Source of the DNA: Bradyrhizobium lablabi | GTDB lineage: Bacteria; Pseudomonadota; Alphaproteobacteria; Rhizobiales; Xanthobacteraceae | Assembly: GCF_900141755.1 (NCBI RefSeq) | Contig: NZ_LT670844.1 | Location: forward strand, 1,550,001 to 1,614,000 | DNA length: 64,000 nt | Direction of reading: 5' to 3' | Shown here: piece after piece, positions 1 to 8,896 of the stretch | How positions within the stretch are numbered: position 1 is the stretch's first letter | Layout: the number at the start of each line of letters is the position of its first letter | Translations under genes and position numbers: made by a program | The notes under the pieces: generated by a model | What the model was told of the DNA's origin: nothing | Seen by the model: only the letters and a program-made list of their open reading frames with translations | Database searches by the model: none

Positions 1-572
1 AGCCCGATGCGGCATAATTGCACGAGGTCTTCCGGTTTCAGCCAGATCGAGAGCCGGCGATGATCGAGCGGTTTTTCGCCGAAATTGCCGATGCGGATGC
101 AGGTCACCCCAAGGCCATGCTTGTCGGCATAGAGCGCGCCGACCGCTTCGCCGAACACCTTGCTGACGCCGTAGCGGCTGTCGGGGCGCGGCGTCACGTC
201 GGTGCCGATGTGGTGATGGCGCGGATAAAAGCCGACCGCATGGTTCGACGACGCGAACACGATGCGCTTGACGCCCTTTTTGCGCGCGGCCTCGAACAAA
301 TTGTAGCCGCCGATGATGTTGGACTGCAGGATCGGCTCCCACGGGCCTTCGACCGAATAGCCGCCAAAATGCAAGATGCCGTCGACGCCCTCGCAGATCG
401 CCTCGACCTGCGCAAGATCGGCGAGATCAGCCGCCTTGAATTTTTCGCTTTTGCCGAGATCGGCGGGCGCCTTCAGGTCGCTCAGCAGCAGGTCCGGATA
501 GATCGGCGGCAATAATTTGCGCAAGCTCGTGCCGATACCCCCCGATGCGCCGGTCATCAATATACGTGGCAT
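1..572 (-). CDS. NAD-dependent epimerase/dehydratase (uronate dehydrogenase-like), 3' end outside window
   Basis: Reading from the ATG at 572 the frame is open to the window edge (190 codons), so the C-terminus is missing. The N-terminus carries a Rossmann nucleotide-binding loop (TGASGGIG) and a later YGVSK segment fits the YxxxK catalytic motif of extended short-chain dehydrogenases. The glycine loop and the HFGGYSVEGPW and NHAVGFY segments resemble hexuronate dehydrogenases, which oxidise uronic acids to aldarolactones with NAD. The divergent neighbour is an SMP-30 lactonase, which would fit that chemistry. Family assignment is firm; the uronate substrate is inference. Confidence 0.8.
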   Translation of the reverse strand, partial: MPRILMTGASGGIGTSLRKLLPPIYPDLLLSDLKAPADLGKSEKFKAADLADLAQVEAICEGVDGILHFGGYSVEGPWEPILQSNIIGGYNLFEAARKKGVKRIVFASSNHAVGFYPRHHHIGTDVTPRPDSRYGVSKVFGEAVGALYADKHGLGVTCIRIGNFGEKPLDHRRLSIWLKPEDLVQLCRIG

Positions 573-648
573 TTCGTCCCTCATTGCTGCGGTGTTGAAG
601 AGATTATGGCCCGCTAGTGTTTGTCAGGCAAGGCGCAGCGCTCTCCTC

Positions 649-730
649 CGTCATTGCGAGCGAAGCGAAGCAATCCATTGCGCCGCAGAAAAGATGGATT
701 GCTTCGTCCGCTGCGCTCCTCGCAATGACG
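649..730. repeat. Intergenic palindromic repeat (CGTCATTGCGAG family)
   Basis: Long imperfect inverted repeat: the left arm begins CGTCATTGCGAGCGAAGCGA and the right arm ends CTCGCAATGACG. A second copy lies at 6856-6939. The copy fills the 573-816 gap between two divergent genes, and no coding sequence is evident there. This is a dispersed palindromic element, common between genes in Bradyrhizobium-like genomes. Confidence 0.85.
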
Positions 731-816
731 GGGAAATGGCGGTTGCTTGCCGCCCGAGCACGCCAGTGGTAGCAAATGGCCCCGGTGAGGAACTCAAGCA
801 ACAACGAGAACAGCAA

Positions 817-1785
817 ATGTCCCAAGCAAAATCGCCTCGCGCTGGCTTCGAGCCGGCGACCTATTATCCCGATCCGGCGATTCATGCGCTCGATCCGCGC
901 TTCGAAAAATACTGGCTGAAACTGTCGGCGGTGGAACGGCTGACCACGGGATTGCGCTGGGCCGAGGGCCCGGTGTGGTTCGGCGACGGCCGCTATTTGT
1001 TGTGCAGCGATATTCCCAACCAGCGCATCATCAAATGGGAAGAGGAAACCGGCGCGGTCAGCAACTACCGAAAGCCGTCAAACTTCGCCAACGGCAACAC
1101 CCGCGACCGCCAGGGACGCCTGATCACCTGCGAACACGGCGGGCGCCGCGTTGTCAGGACCGAATATGACGGTTCGATTACGGTTCTGATGGACTCCTTC
1201 AACGGCAAGCGGCTGAATTCGCCGAACGACGTCGTGGTGAAATCCGACGGCTCGATCTGGTTCACCGATCCCCAGTTCGGCCTGCTCGGCAATTACGAAG
1301 GCTACAAGGAAGATCCCGAGATCGACATGAACGTCTACCGGATCGACGGCGCGACCGGAAAGGCCAGCATCGTCGCCGAAGGCATTTTGGGGCCGAACGG
1401 GCTGTGTTTCTCGCCGGACGAGAAAATTCTCTACATCATCGAATCGCGCGGCGTGCCGACCCGAAAAATCCTCGCCTATGATGTCTCGCCGGGCGGCGAT
1501 ACCATTTCCAACAAGCGCCTCTTCGTCGATGCCGGAGCCGGCACGCCGGACGGCATGCGCGCCGACATCGACGGCAATCTGTGGTGCGGCTGGGGCATGG
1601 GCGATCCCGAGCTCGACGGCGTCGTGGTGTTCGCACCCGACGGCGTGATGATCGGCCGCATCGCACTGCCCGAGCGCTGCGCCAATCTGTGCTTCGGCGG
1701 GCTCAAGCGCAACCGCCTGTTCATGGCCGCGAGCCAGTCGATCTACGCGCTGTACGTCAACACGCAAGGCGCGCTGGGGGGATAG
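817..1785 (+). CDS. SMP-30/gluconolactonase/LRE family protein
   Basis: Protein of 322 residues of the six-bladed beta-propeller SMP-30 family, metal-dependent lactonases that open sugar lactones. Visible family signatures are RWAEGPVWFGDG near the N-terminus, the LNSPNDVVVKSDGSIWFTDP segment with metal-binding Asn and Asp, GPNGLCFSPDEK, and PDGMRADIDGNLW near the C-terminus. The frame is open far upstream, but residues before 817 are translated from an intergenic palindrome, so the ATG at 817 is chosen. There is no signal peptide, so it is probably cytoplasmic. The divergent uronate-dehydrogenase-like gene suggests a shared sugar-acid pathway; this is inference. Confidence 0.85.
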   Translation: MSQAKSPRAGFEPATYYPDPAIHALDPRFEKYWLKLSAVERLTTGLRWAEGPVWFGDGRYLLCSDIPNQRIIKWEEETGAVSNYRKPSNFANGNTRDRQGRLITCEHGGRRVVRTEYDGSITVLMDSFNGKRLNSPNDVVVKSDGSIWFTDPQFGLLGNYEGYKEDPEIDMNVYRIDGATGKASIVAEGILGPNGLCFSPDEKILYIIESRGVPTRKILAYDVSPGGDTISNKRLFVDAGAGTPDGMRADIDGNLWCGWGMGDPELDGVVVFAPDGVMIGRIALPERCANLCFGGLKRNRLFMAASQSIYALYVNTQGALGG

Positions 1786-1792
1786 CTTTTGC

Positions 1793-1910
1793 TGTCGTCC
1801 CTGCGAAAGCAGGGACCCATACGCCGTGTATTCTCTTAGGGCACACTGGCTGTTGCCTTCGTAACAACGGGCTCCTGTGGTTATGGGTCCCTGCTTTCGC
1901 AGGGACGACA
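1793..1910. repeat. Inverted repeat, GTCGTCCCTGCGAAAGCAGG family
   Basis: Arms at about 1793-1820 and 1883-1910 are reverse complements (TGTCGTCCCTGCGAAAGC and its mirror). Each arm itself contains a small CCCTGCGAAAGCAGGG hairpin. The element lies between the convergent SMP-30 and aldehyde dehydrogenase genes and may act as a bidirectional terminator. A related half-element sits at 6789-6822. Confidence 0.85.
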
Positions 1911-1998
1911 GTGAGTTTTGTTCGACGCCTCACAAAAACAACAAAAACGCCGGAGCGGATTCCCGCCCCGGCGCTTTGATCTCGTCTCGCGTGTGAGC

Positions 1999-3429
1999 TT
2001 ACGCCGCGTTGAATCCCGCGACGGCCTTGACCTCGAGATATTCTTCCAAACCGTATTTGCCCCATTCGCGGCCGTTGCCGGACTGCTTGTAGCCGCCGAA
2101 CGGCGCGGTGCGGTCGTTGGGCACGCCCTGCAGATTGACGTTGCCGGCGCGGATGCGGCGGCCGACGCGGCGGGCGCTTTCGACGGTGTCGGCGGAGACG
2201 TAACCGGCGAGACCATAGGGCGTGTCGTTGGCGATCTTGACGGCGTCTTCTTCATCCTTGGCGCCGAGGATGGTCAGCACCGGCCCAAAAATTTCCTCGC
2301 GCGCGATCGTCATGTCGTTGGTGACATCAGCGAAGATGGTCGGACGCACATAGAAGCCCTTGTTGACGCCCTCAGGGAGGCCCGGGCCACCAGCAACCAG
2401 CGTCGCACCTTCCTCGATGCCCTTCTGGATCAGCTTCTGGATCTTGTCCCACTGGATGCGGGACACCACCGGGCCGATCGTGGTGCCTTCGGCGCGGGGA
2501 TCGCCGGCCTTGGTCTTGTCGGCGACGCTCTTGGCGATGGCGGCCACTTCCTTCATCTTCGACAGCGGCACGATCATCCGCGACGGCGCGTTGCAGGACT
2601 GTCCGGAATTGTTGAACATGTGCATCACGCCGCCGGTGACGGCCTTGGTCAGGTCGGCGCCTTCGAGGATGACGTTCGGCGACTTGCCGCCGAGCTCCTG
2701 GCTGACGCGCTTCACCGTTGGAGCTGCGCGTTTTGCGACATCGATGCCGGCGCGGGTCGAGCCGGTGAACGAGATCATGTCGATATCAGGATGCTCGCTC
2801 ATGGCGGCGCCGACTTCCGGGCCGAGGCCGTTGATCAGGTTGAACACGCCCTTGGGCACGCCGGCTTCATGCAGGATTTCCGCGAAAATCAACGCCGACG
2901 ACGGCGTGAATTCCGACGGTTTCAGGATCATGGTGCAGCCGGCGGCAAGCGCGGGCGCCACCTTGCAGGCGATCTGGTTCAGCGGCCAGTTCCACGGCGT
3001 GATCATGCCGATGACGCCGACGGGCTCACGCACCACCATCGCCGAGCCGAGCGGCTCCTCAAAATGATAGTTCTTGAGAACCTCGAGCGTGGAGGCGATG
3101 TGGCCGAGGCCGGCGCCGGCCTGCAGCTTCTCCGCCATCGGCAGCGGTGCGCCCATCTCGTCGGAGACGGCAGCACCGATGTCCTTCATACGGGTCTTGT
3201 AGACTTCGATGACCTTCGACAGCAGCGCGACGCGCTCCTCGCGGCTGGTCTGCGAAAACGTTTCGAACGCGCGCTTGGCGGCAGCGACCGCCTTGTCGAC
3301 GTCGGCCTTGGAGCCGAGCGCAATTTCATACATCGCCTCTTCGGTGGCAGGGTTAACGACGGGCGTGGACTTCTTGACGACCGGATCGACCCAGGCGCCG
3401 TCGATGTAGAATTGCATGCGGTTGACCAT
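1999..3429 (-). CDS. Aldehyde dehydrogenase family protein
   Basis: Protein of 476 residues, the usual length for NAD(P)-dependent aldehyde dehydrogenases, which oxidise aldehydes to acids. The catalytic Glu is E245 in ELGGKSPN and the nucleophile is C279 in NSGQSCNAPSR. The NAD-site segment MITPWNWPL and the FTGSTRAG loop are also present. The C-terminal PFGGYKQSGNGREWGKYGLEEY is typical of the superfamily. Start is the ATG at 3429 with GAGG upstream; the ATG four codons in is an alternative. No pathway partner is directly adjacent, so the substrate cannot be named. Confidence 0.92.
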   Translation of the reverse strand: MVNRMQFYIDGAWVDPVVKKSTPVVNPATEEAMYEIALGSKADVDKAVAAAKRAFETFSQTSREERVALLSKVIEVYKTRMKDIGAAVSDEMGAPLPMAEKLQAGAGLGHIASTLEVLKNYHFEEPLGSAMVVREPVGVIGMITPWNWPLNQIACKVAPALAAGCTMILKPSEFTPSSALIFAEILHEAGVPKGVFNLINGLGPEVGAAMSEHPDIDMISFTGSTRAGIDVAKRAAPTVKRVSQELGGKSPNVILEGADLTKAVTGGVMHMFNNSGQSCNAPSRMIVPLSKMKEVAAIAKSVADKTKAGDPRAEGTTIGPVVSRIQWDKIQKLIQKGIEEGATLVAGGPGLPEGVNKGFYVRPTIFADVTNDMTIAREEIFGPVLTILGAKDEEDAVKIANDTPYGLAGYVSADTVESARRVGRRIRAGNVNLQGVPNDRTAPFGGYKQSGNGREWGKYGLEEYLEVKAVAGFNAA

Positions 3430-3599
3430 CGTAAACCTCGTGATTTCAGGGGCGAATGGAAGGGAACGAAGCGTTCGGCAGGCATCCTTGCACGAAACGT
3501 TCGGAAATTGAACCCGCCATATGCGGGACGCCGCCTTGCGGCAGATCCGACATATAAGGTCGGTGGTGAGGAGGAAGCAAGACGACGGTTGTCATTTGC

Positions 3600-3800
3600 G
3601 CGTGTAGAGACACCCCCACCATAGCCGATGCTCCGCGTCGGCGTTCTTCTATCAAGGACGGCGGCCGTAGGCCGCCTATGCCCTCCCCCGCAAGCGCGGG
3701 AGAGGGGGACGATCGCGTTTGTTGCGACACTGCCCACCACAAAACGCGCTGAGCTCCCTCTCCCGCTCTTGCGGGGGAGGGTTGGGGTGGGGGCCCGCTT
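3600..3800. repeat. Intergenic repeat cluster with CCCTCCCCCGCAAG-type hairpins
   Basis: The 3430-3817 gap has no convincing gene. It holds two GC-rich palindromes, near 3681-3706 and 3756-3781, whose arms read CCCTCCCCCGC and GCGGGAGAGGG. They belong to the same family as the copies near 50600-50795. The position between genes suggests a dispersed repeat that may also end transcripts. Confidence 0.7.
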
Positions 3801-3817
3801 GCTCCGACGTTGATTTT

Positions 3818-6184
3818 TTACACCGCCATTTTGCGGTGCCGCACAGGCGCCCCGGCCGTCAAGGATTCCGCCGCGTCGATGATGGCATTGGCGTCGATGC
3901 CGTGGTGGCGGTAGAGGTCGTCGATCGAGCCGGTCTGGCCGAACTGCTCGACGCCGAGCGCCTCGACGCGGTGGCCGCGCACGCTGCCGAGCCAGCCCAA
4001 GGTTGCGGGATGGCCGTCGATCACGGTGACGATGCCGCAGTCGCGCGGCAGCGGCGCCAGCAGTTTTTCGATATGGGAAAGATGCGGCACGCCGCGGCGG
4101 TCGCGCCGCAGTTTTCGTGCCGCGGTCCAGCCCCCATGCAGCCGGTCGGCGGAGGTGATCGCGAGCAGCCCGACATCCCGTCGGCTTTCGCCGATCAGGC
4201 CGATGGCCTCGATCGCCTCGGGCGCGAGCGCGCCGGTATAGGCGATCACGAGTTCGGCATTCGGCCCCGGCTTGCGCAGCCAATAGGCGCCGTCGGTGAT
4301 GCCCTTCTGCAAATCCGGCGTCATCATCCGCTGCGGCTGCTCGATCGTGCGGGTCGAAAGCCGCAAATAGACCGAGCCGCCATCACCGCTTTCGCGCTGC
4401 ATGTGCGCAAAGCCGAAAGCCATGATCACGGCGAGTTCATCGACAAAGGCCGGCTCGAACGAGGCGAGGCCATCCTGCGCGATCCCGATCAAAGGCGTCG
4501 CGATCGACTGATGCGCGCCGCCTTCCGGCGCCAGCGTAATGCCCGACGGCGTCGCCGCCACCATGAAGCGCGCGTCCTGATAACAGGCGTAGTTCAACGC
4601 ATCGAGGCCGCGCTCGATGAAGGGGTCGTAGAGGGTTGCGACCGGCAGCAGCCGTTCGCCGTTGATTTGATGCGACAATCCCAGCGCCGACATCAGGATG
4701 AACAGGTTCATCTCGGCGATGCCGAGTTCGATATGCTGTCCCTTGGGCGAAAAATCCCAGTTGAAGGTCGATGGTATCTTTTCGCTGCGGAACAAATCGG
4801 CCTTCTCGGCGCGCGCGAACAAGCCGCGCCGGTTGACCCAGGCGCCCAGATTGGTCGACACCGTCACATCCGGCGACGCCGTGACGATGCGCGCCGCGAG
4901 CGCTGTCTCCTCGCGCGCGATTTCGTTGAGCACAAGCCCAAAGCCTTGTTGCGTGGACATCTGCGGCGACGGCTTGAACGAAAGCCGCTCCGGAACGTCG
5001 ATCACCGGCGCCGTGAGCCGGCGGCGACCGTCGCGGTTGAACGGCACGTCGGCGAGAAACGCCTCGAGCCTGGCGGGCTCCTGCGATAGTCCTTCAAACT
5101 TCTCCCATTCATGACCCGGCCGGATGTTCTGCGCCGCGCGCCATTTCTCCATCTGGGTGACCGTCATCAACCCCGCGTGATTGTCCTTGTGGCCCTGGAA
5201 CGGCAGCCCGACGCCCTTGATGGTGTAGGCGATGAAACAGACCGGGCGATCGTGATCGATCGATCCGAATGCCTCAATCATGCTGGCCATGTCGTGGCCG
5301 CCCAAATTCGACATCAGCGCCAGCAATTCGTCATCGCTGCGCCGATCGATCAATTGCGACACCGCGCCCTGGTCGCCAATATCGTCCTGAAGATGTTTTC
5401 GGAATGCCGCCCCGCCCTGGAAACACAAGGCCGCGTACATCGCATTCGGACAGGCATCGATCCAGCTTTTTAAGGCCTCGCCGCCGGGCTCGGCGAAGGC
5501 GGTTCGCATCAGCCGGCCGTATTTCACGATCACCACGTCCCAGCCGAAATTGCGGAACATCGATTCGAATTTTTCCCACAACCCTTCGCGCACCACCGCG
5601 TCGAGACTCTGGCGGTTGTAATCGACCACCCACCAGGTGTTGCGCAGCCCGTGCTTCCAGCCCTCCAGCAGCGCCTCGAAGATGTTGCCCTCGTCCATCT
5701 CCGCGTCGCCGACCAGCGCAATCATCCGCCCCTCGGGGCGATCCTTCATCCAGCCATGCGCCTTGACGTAGTCCTGTACCAGCGAGGAGAACAGCGTCTG
5801 CGCGACGCCGAGGCCGACCGAGCCGGTGGAGAAATCGACGTCGTCGGTGTCCTTGGTGCGCGATGGATAGGACTGCGCGCCCTTATAGCCTCGAAAATTC
5901 TCGAGCTTGTCGCGGGTCTGACGGCCGAACAGATACTGGATGGCGTGAAACACCGGGCTCGCATGCGGTTTTACGGCGACGCGGTCCTGCGGCCGCAGCA
6001 CCGAGAAATACAGCGCCGACATGATGGTCGCGAGCGAGGCGGAGGAAGCCTGATGGCCACCGACCTTCAACCCGTCGGCATTGGGCCGGATATGGTTGGC
6101 GTGATGGATGGTCCATGACGACAGCCACAACACTTTGCGCGAAAGCGCCGACAATAGTTCGAGGCGCTCGGGGTCGCTCGCCAT
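3818..6184 (-). CDS. AceE-like transketolase / homodimeric 2-oxoacid dehydrogenase E1 component
   Basis: Protein of 788 residues with the architecture of the homodimeric (AceE-type) pyruvate dehydrogenase E1 and transketolases. The thiamine-diphosphate motif runs from GDAEMDEGN to the VDYNRQSLD segment, and HASPVFHAIQYLFG precedes it. The second pyrimidine-binding half contains the HIELGIAEMN segment. It would decarboxylate a 2-oxoacid for transfer to an E2 lipoyl protein. The divergent Lrp/AsnC gene recalls mdeR-mdeB of Pseudomonas, where the E1 acts on 2-oxobutyrate from methionine; that substrate is inference. Start is the ATG at 6184, with GGAG seven bases upstream. An in-frame ATG at 6262 lacks a ribosome site and would run into the regulatory dyad. 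Confidence 0.82.
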   Translation of the reverse strand: MASDPERLELLSALSRKVLWLSSWTIHHANHIRPNADGLKVGGHQASSASLATIMSALYFSVLRPQDRVAVKPHASPVFHAIQYLFGRQTRDKLENFRGYKGAQSYPSRTKDTDDVDFSTGSVGLGVAQTLFSSLVQDYVKAHGWMKDRPEGRMIALVGDAEMDEGNIFEALLEGWKHGLRNTWWVVDYNRQSLDAVVREGLWEKFESMFRNFGWDVVIVKYGRLMRTAFAEPGGEALKSWIDACPNAMYAALCFQGGAAFRKHLQDDIGDQGAVSQLIDRRSDDELLALMSNLGGHDMASMIEAFGSIDHDRPVCFIAYTIKGVGLPFQGHKDNHAGLMTVTQMEKWRAAQNIRPGHEWEKFEGLSQEPARLEAFLADVPFNRDGRRRLTAPVIDVPERLSFKPSPQMSTQQGFGLVLNEIAREETALAARIVTASPDVTVSTNLGAWVNRRGLFARAEKADLFRSEKIPSTFNWDFSPKGQHIELGIAEMNLFILMSALGLSHQINGERLLPVATLYDPFIERGLDALNYACYQDARFMVAATPSGITLAPEGGAHQSIATPLIGIAQDGLASFEPAFVDELAVIMAFGFAHMQRESGDGGSVYLRLSTRTIEQPQRMMTPDLQKGITDGAYWLRKPGPNAELVIAYTGALAPEAIEAIGLIGESRRDVGLLAITSADRLHGGWTAARKLRRDRRGVPHLSHIEKLLAPLPRDCGIVTVIDGHPATLGWLGSVRGHRVEALGVEQFGQTGSIDDLYRHHGIDANAIIDAAESLTAGAPVRHRKMAV

Positions 6185-6270
6185 GGCCGTACTCCGGACT
6201 TGTATGATGGCTCCGATCTTAACGCGCCGGCCTTCGTCAAACTTCTCAAATTCCCGCGACATACAAGGCC

Positions 6271-6320
6271 AAATTGGGATAAATTACCAATTTAGCGCCC
6301 ACCCGTGAGAGTTTATCCCA
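6271..6320. promoter_or_regulatory. Divergent operator region with two nested inverted repeats
   Basis: AAATTGG (6271-6277) and CCAATTT (6287-6293) form a perfect 7-bp dyad with a 9-nt spacer. TGGGATAAA (6276-6284) is mirrored by TTTATCCCA (6312-6320), which abuts the regulator ATG. AT-rich dyads of this kind suit an Lrp/AsnC protein controlling both itself and the E1 gene. Binding is inferred, not shown. Confidence 0.55.
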
Positions 6321-6782
6321 ATGCACAGTTTAGATGCCATCGACCGCAAGATCCTCGGCCTGCTGCAGTCCGACAGCCGCACCACCATGCAGGAACTCGC
6401 CGACAAGGTCGGCCTGTCGGTGTCGCCGTGCCATCGCCGGGTCAAACTTCTGGAGCAGCGCGGCGTGATCACGCGCTATATCGCGACCGTCGACCAGAAG
6501 TCGCTCGGGCTCCATGTCAGCGTCTTCATCTCGATAAAACTGGCGCGGCAGAAGGAGGAGGACCTCAACCGCTTTGCGAAAGCGATTTCGAAATGGGAGG
6601 AGGTGCTGGAGTGTTATCTGATGACCGGAAACCGCGATTACCTCCTGCGCGTCGTCGCCGCCGACCTGTCGTCCTATGAAGCGTTCCTGAAGAACAAGCT
6701 GACCCGGCTCGACGGCATCGCCTCGATCGAATCGAGCTTTGCGCTGAGCCAGGTGAAATACTCGATCGCGCTGCCGGTGTGA
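6321..6782 (+). CDS. Lrp/AsnC family transcriptional regulator
   Basis: Protein of 153 residues with the Lrp layout: an N-terminal winged helix-turn-helix (DAIDRKILGLLQSDSR, then the recognition-helix segment SVSPCHRRVKLLEQRGVI) and a C-terminal RAM/AsnC ligand-binding domain (LECYLMTGNRDYLLRVVAADL). These proteins sense amino acids or oxoacids and assemble as octamers or larger. It is divergent from the AceE-like gene, with dyads in the shared gap, so it very likely controls that gene in response to an amino acid or its oxoacid. Function relative to methionine/2-oxobutyrate is inference. Confidence 0.93.
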   Translation: MHSLDAIDRKILGLLQSDSRTTMQELADKVGLSVSPCHRRVKLLEQRGVITRYIATVDQKSLGLHVSVFISIKLARQKEEDLNRFAKAISKWEEVLECYLMTGNRDYLLRVVAADLSSYEAFLKNKLTRLDGIASIESSFALSQVKYSIALPV

Positions 6783-6788
6783 TTCTCC

Positions 6789-6939
6789 GTCGTCCCGGCG
6801 AAGGCCGGGATCCATAACCACCGGCGCTCATTATTGCAGAAGATATCTGCCCCAGCGTCATTGCGAGCGAAGCGAAGCAATCCATATCGCCGCAACTCAA
6901 AAGCTGGATTGCTTCGTCGCTTCGCTCCTCGCAATGACG
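6789..6939. repeat. Two intergenic palindromic repeats
   Basis: A half-element containing CCCGGCGAAGGCCGGG lies at 6789-6822. A full CGTCATTGCGAG-family palindrome follows at 6856-6939 and closely matches the copy at 649-730. They separate the convergent Lrp and methyltransferase genes. Confidence 0.85.
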
Positions 6940-6940
6940 G

Positions 6941-7636
6941 CTAACCAATCTCAGCAAGCCGCCACACCCCGAGACTCTTGTCCCGCCAGCCGCCGCCGGC
7001 TTCCAGGCAATTCTCGTTCAAGAATTCAACCGGCGGTCCCCAGCCAAAAGGCGCCCGCTCAAAATTCAGCGCGCGCCAGTCGCCGTCCTCGCAATCGGCA
7101 TTGGCCTGCCACCCCGGAAACGTCGTCGCAATCAGCCACTTTGCGCCTGACGCGCGGAAATTCGCAACCGCGCGCTCGATATTCGCAAAGGACAGATGCA
7201 CGAGGCAATCGCGGCACAGGATCGCGTCGCATCGCGGCAGGGAATCTCGGGTGATATCGGCGAGATGATATTCGCCTTTGATCTCTCCCGCGGCGGCGCG
7301 TGCCTGCAGGTGCTCGATCAGAGAAGGTAAAATGTCGACGCCGATGATGCGCGCGCTCAAATCGGCAGCATTGATCCAGCCGGCATCGCCACAGGGCGCG
7401 TCGAGCAGTGACGCCACGCCGAGCTTTTGCAACAGCACCGGCAATTCCGCGCGCAACACCGCGGTCGCGTCCAGCTCCGAGCCCAGTCCCGAAGTGGACG
7501 CAGCTGCACCCCACAAATTCGTGTCGTGGATGCGCTGAAAGCGCTGCGCGAGATTTAGCCCTGAAAATGCTTCCTTGTCCGCAACAAAGCGCTGACGGGC
7601 GAGAACGGCCGGGCGATCGGAATCATTTGAGACCAT
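6941..7636 (-). CDS. Class I SAM-dependent methyltransferase
   Basis: Protein of 231 residues with a seven-strand methyltransferase fold. Motif I is LLDAPCGDAGW (residues 77-87), the acidic residue ending strand 2 is in IIGVDILPSLIEHL, and the motif IV region is CDAILCRDCLVHLSF. It contains no membrane segment. The family is often annotated only as 'class I SAM-dependent methyltransferase' and the acceptor cannot be told from sequence. Neighbours give no metabolic clue. The C-terminus reaches directly into the palindrome at 6856-6939. Confidence 0.8.
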   Translation of the reverse strand: MVSNDSDRPAVLARQRFVADKEAFSGLNLAQRFQRIHDTNLWGAAASTSGLGSELDATAVLRAELPVLLQKLGVASLLDAPCGDAGWINAADLSARIIGVDILPSLIEHLQARAAAGEIKGEYHLADITRDSLPRCDAILCRDCLVHLSFANIERAVANFRASGAKWLIATTFPGWQANADCEDGDWRALNFERAPFGWGPPVEFLNENCLEAGGGWRDKSLGVWRLAEIG

Positions 7637-7651
7637 GATGCATCATATCGT

Positions 7652-7752
7652 CAGTCCCTCATCCTGAGGAGCCCGCTCTTGCGGGCGTCTCGAAGGATGG
7701 GCCGGGGGCCACATGGTTCGAGACGCGCGAAGACACGCTCGTCACCATGAGG
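7652..7752. repeat. Intergenic repeat, CCTCATCCTGAGGAG family
   Basis: Contains CTCATCCTGAGGAGC, a GCTCTTGCGGGC hairpin, GTCTCGAAGGATGG and a second GGTTCGAGACGCGC block ending in CACCATGAGG. It is related to the larger copies at 43550-43749 and 63734-63880. It fills the gap between two minus-strand genes. Confidence 0.8.
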
Positions 7753-7763
7753 GGAAAACAAGA

Positions 7764-8846
7764 CTAGCGCCAGGGCTCGACGATGATCTTGGTGTGGGCC
7801 TCCGGATTGGCCAAATCCGCGAACGCGGCGGCGACGCCATCGATGCCGACGGTCGCGGTCACCAGGGAGGCCGCATCGACCTGCCCTTCCGCGATCAGGC
7901 GCAGGGAGTAGGCAAACTCGTCGGGCGTATAGCCCAGCACATATTGAACGTTGAGCTCCTTCACGATGCCGAGCGTCGGCTCGGAGCGGTCGGTTTCCAT
8001 GCAGACGCCGACCACCACGACACGCGCATCGCGCGGCGCGCCTTCGAACACCTGCTGTATTAGGCCGGGTATGCCGACACATTCGAAAATCAGCGCAGGT
8101 TTTAGGGCCGGCCGCCACGCCTGCAGCGGCGGCCGCGCCGCCTTTTGCTCCGGCGACATCGCGGCGTGCTCGGCCCAGGTCGCGTAAGGTTGCGCGTGCG
8201 CGGGATCGACGACGATGTCGGCGCCGAGTTTTTCGGCCAAGGCGCGGCGCGCCGGCGAATAATCCGCCGCGACGATCGGGTGCAACCCTTTTAGCTTCAG
8301 CGCCGCGATCACCGCGAGCCCGACCGGGCCGCAGCCGATCACCAGCGGCACCTCGTCGCCGCGCACATTTGCTTTTTCGACGGCGTGGATGCCGACCGCG
8401 AGCGGCTCGGTCAGCGCCGCATGTTCCGCCGCTAACCCGTTGGGCACCTCCAGCAGCAGCGCCTCGCTGAGCAGCATGCGCTCGGCATAGCCGCCGATAT
8501 TGTCGTTGGAGTAGCCGATGCCCTGCGGACCCTCCGGCGTCAGCAGCGCCGGCAGCGAACAGACGCGGGTGCCGGCTTTCAGCTTGCGCTGCGTATCCTG
8601 CCCGTAGTCGACGATCTCGCAGCAGAATTCATGGCCAAACACGACATCGCGGGCGAGGTCCATCGGCTTGCGGCCCGGAAAATGCCGCGCCAGTTCGACC
8701 ATGTGACGGGCGTGCTTGCGCGCGTGCAGATCAGAGCCGCAAATGCCGCAGGCCAATGTCTTGACCAGCACCTGCCCCGCCGCCGGTTTCGGTTCTGGCA
8801 TTGTACCAACAACGATCTCACCGTTCCTGAAGATGGCAGCGCGCAA
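7764..8846 (-). CDS. Zinc-binding alcohol dehydrogenase (MDR) family protein
   Basis: Protein of 360 residues of the medium-chain dehydrogenase/reductase superfamily. Catalytic zinc ligands are visible in CGICGSDLH (C36) and GHEFCCE (H72, E73), and the Rossmann loop is VIGCGPVGLAVIAAL. The four-cysteine structural zinc lobe of classical alcohol dehydrogenases is not seen; that stretch reads SLPALLTPEGPQ instead. It would oxidise an alcohol or polyol with NAD(P). The substrate is unknown. It is separated from the autotransporter upstream by only about 50 bases. Confidence 0.85.
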   Translation of the reverse strand: MRAAIFRNGEIVVGTMPEPKPAAGQVLVKTLACGICGSDLHARKHARHMVELARHFPGRKPMDLARDVVFGHEFCCEIVDYGQDTQRKLKAGTRVCSLPALLTPEGPQGIGYSNDNIGGYAERMLLSEALLLEVPNGLAAEHAALTEPLAVGIHAVEKANVRGDEVPLVIGCGPVGLAVIAALKLKGLHPIVAADYSPARRALAEKLGADIVVDPAHAQPYATWAEHAAMSPEQKAARPPLQAWRPALKPALIFECVGIPGLIQQVFEGAPRDARVVVVGVCMETDRSEPTLGIVKELNVQYVLGYTPDEFAYSLRLIAEGQVDAASLVTATVGIDGVAAAFADLANPEAHTKIIVEPWR

Positions 8847-8896
8847 TGGACGTCCTCCGCGAGGGGTTTATCTTTGCCCTCTCATACCACGAAGAG

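Noticed and set aside
1918..3624. Long plus-strand open frame (568 codons) over the aldehyde dehydrogenase gene
   Set aside because: It is antisense to a clear enzyme with intact active-site motifs; the product is rich in Arg, His and Asp and has no family features, a usual effect of high-GC codon bias.
6185..6262. Extended start of the AceE-like gene at 6262
   Set aside because: It lacks a ribosome site; GGAG seven bases before the ATG at 6184 fits better.
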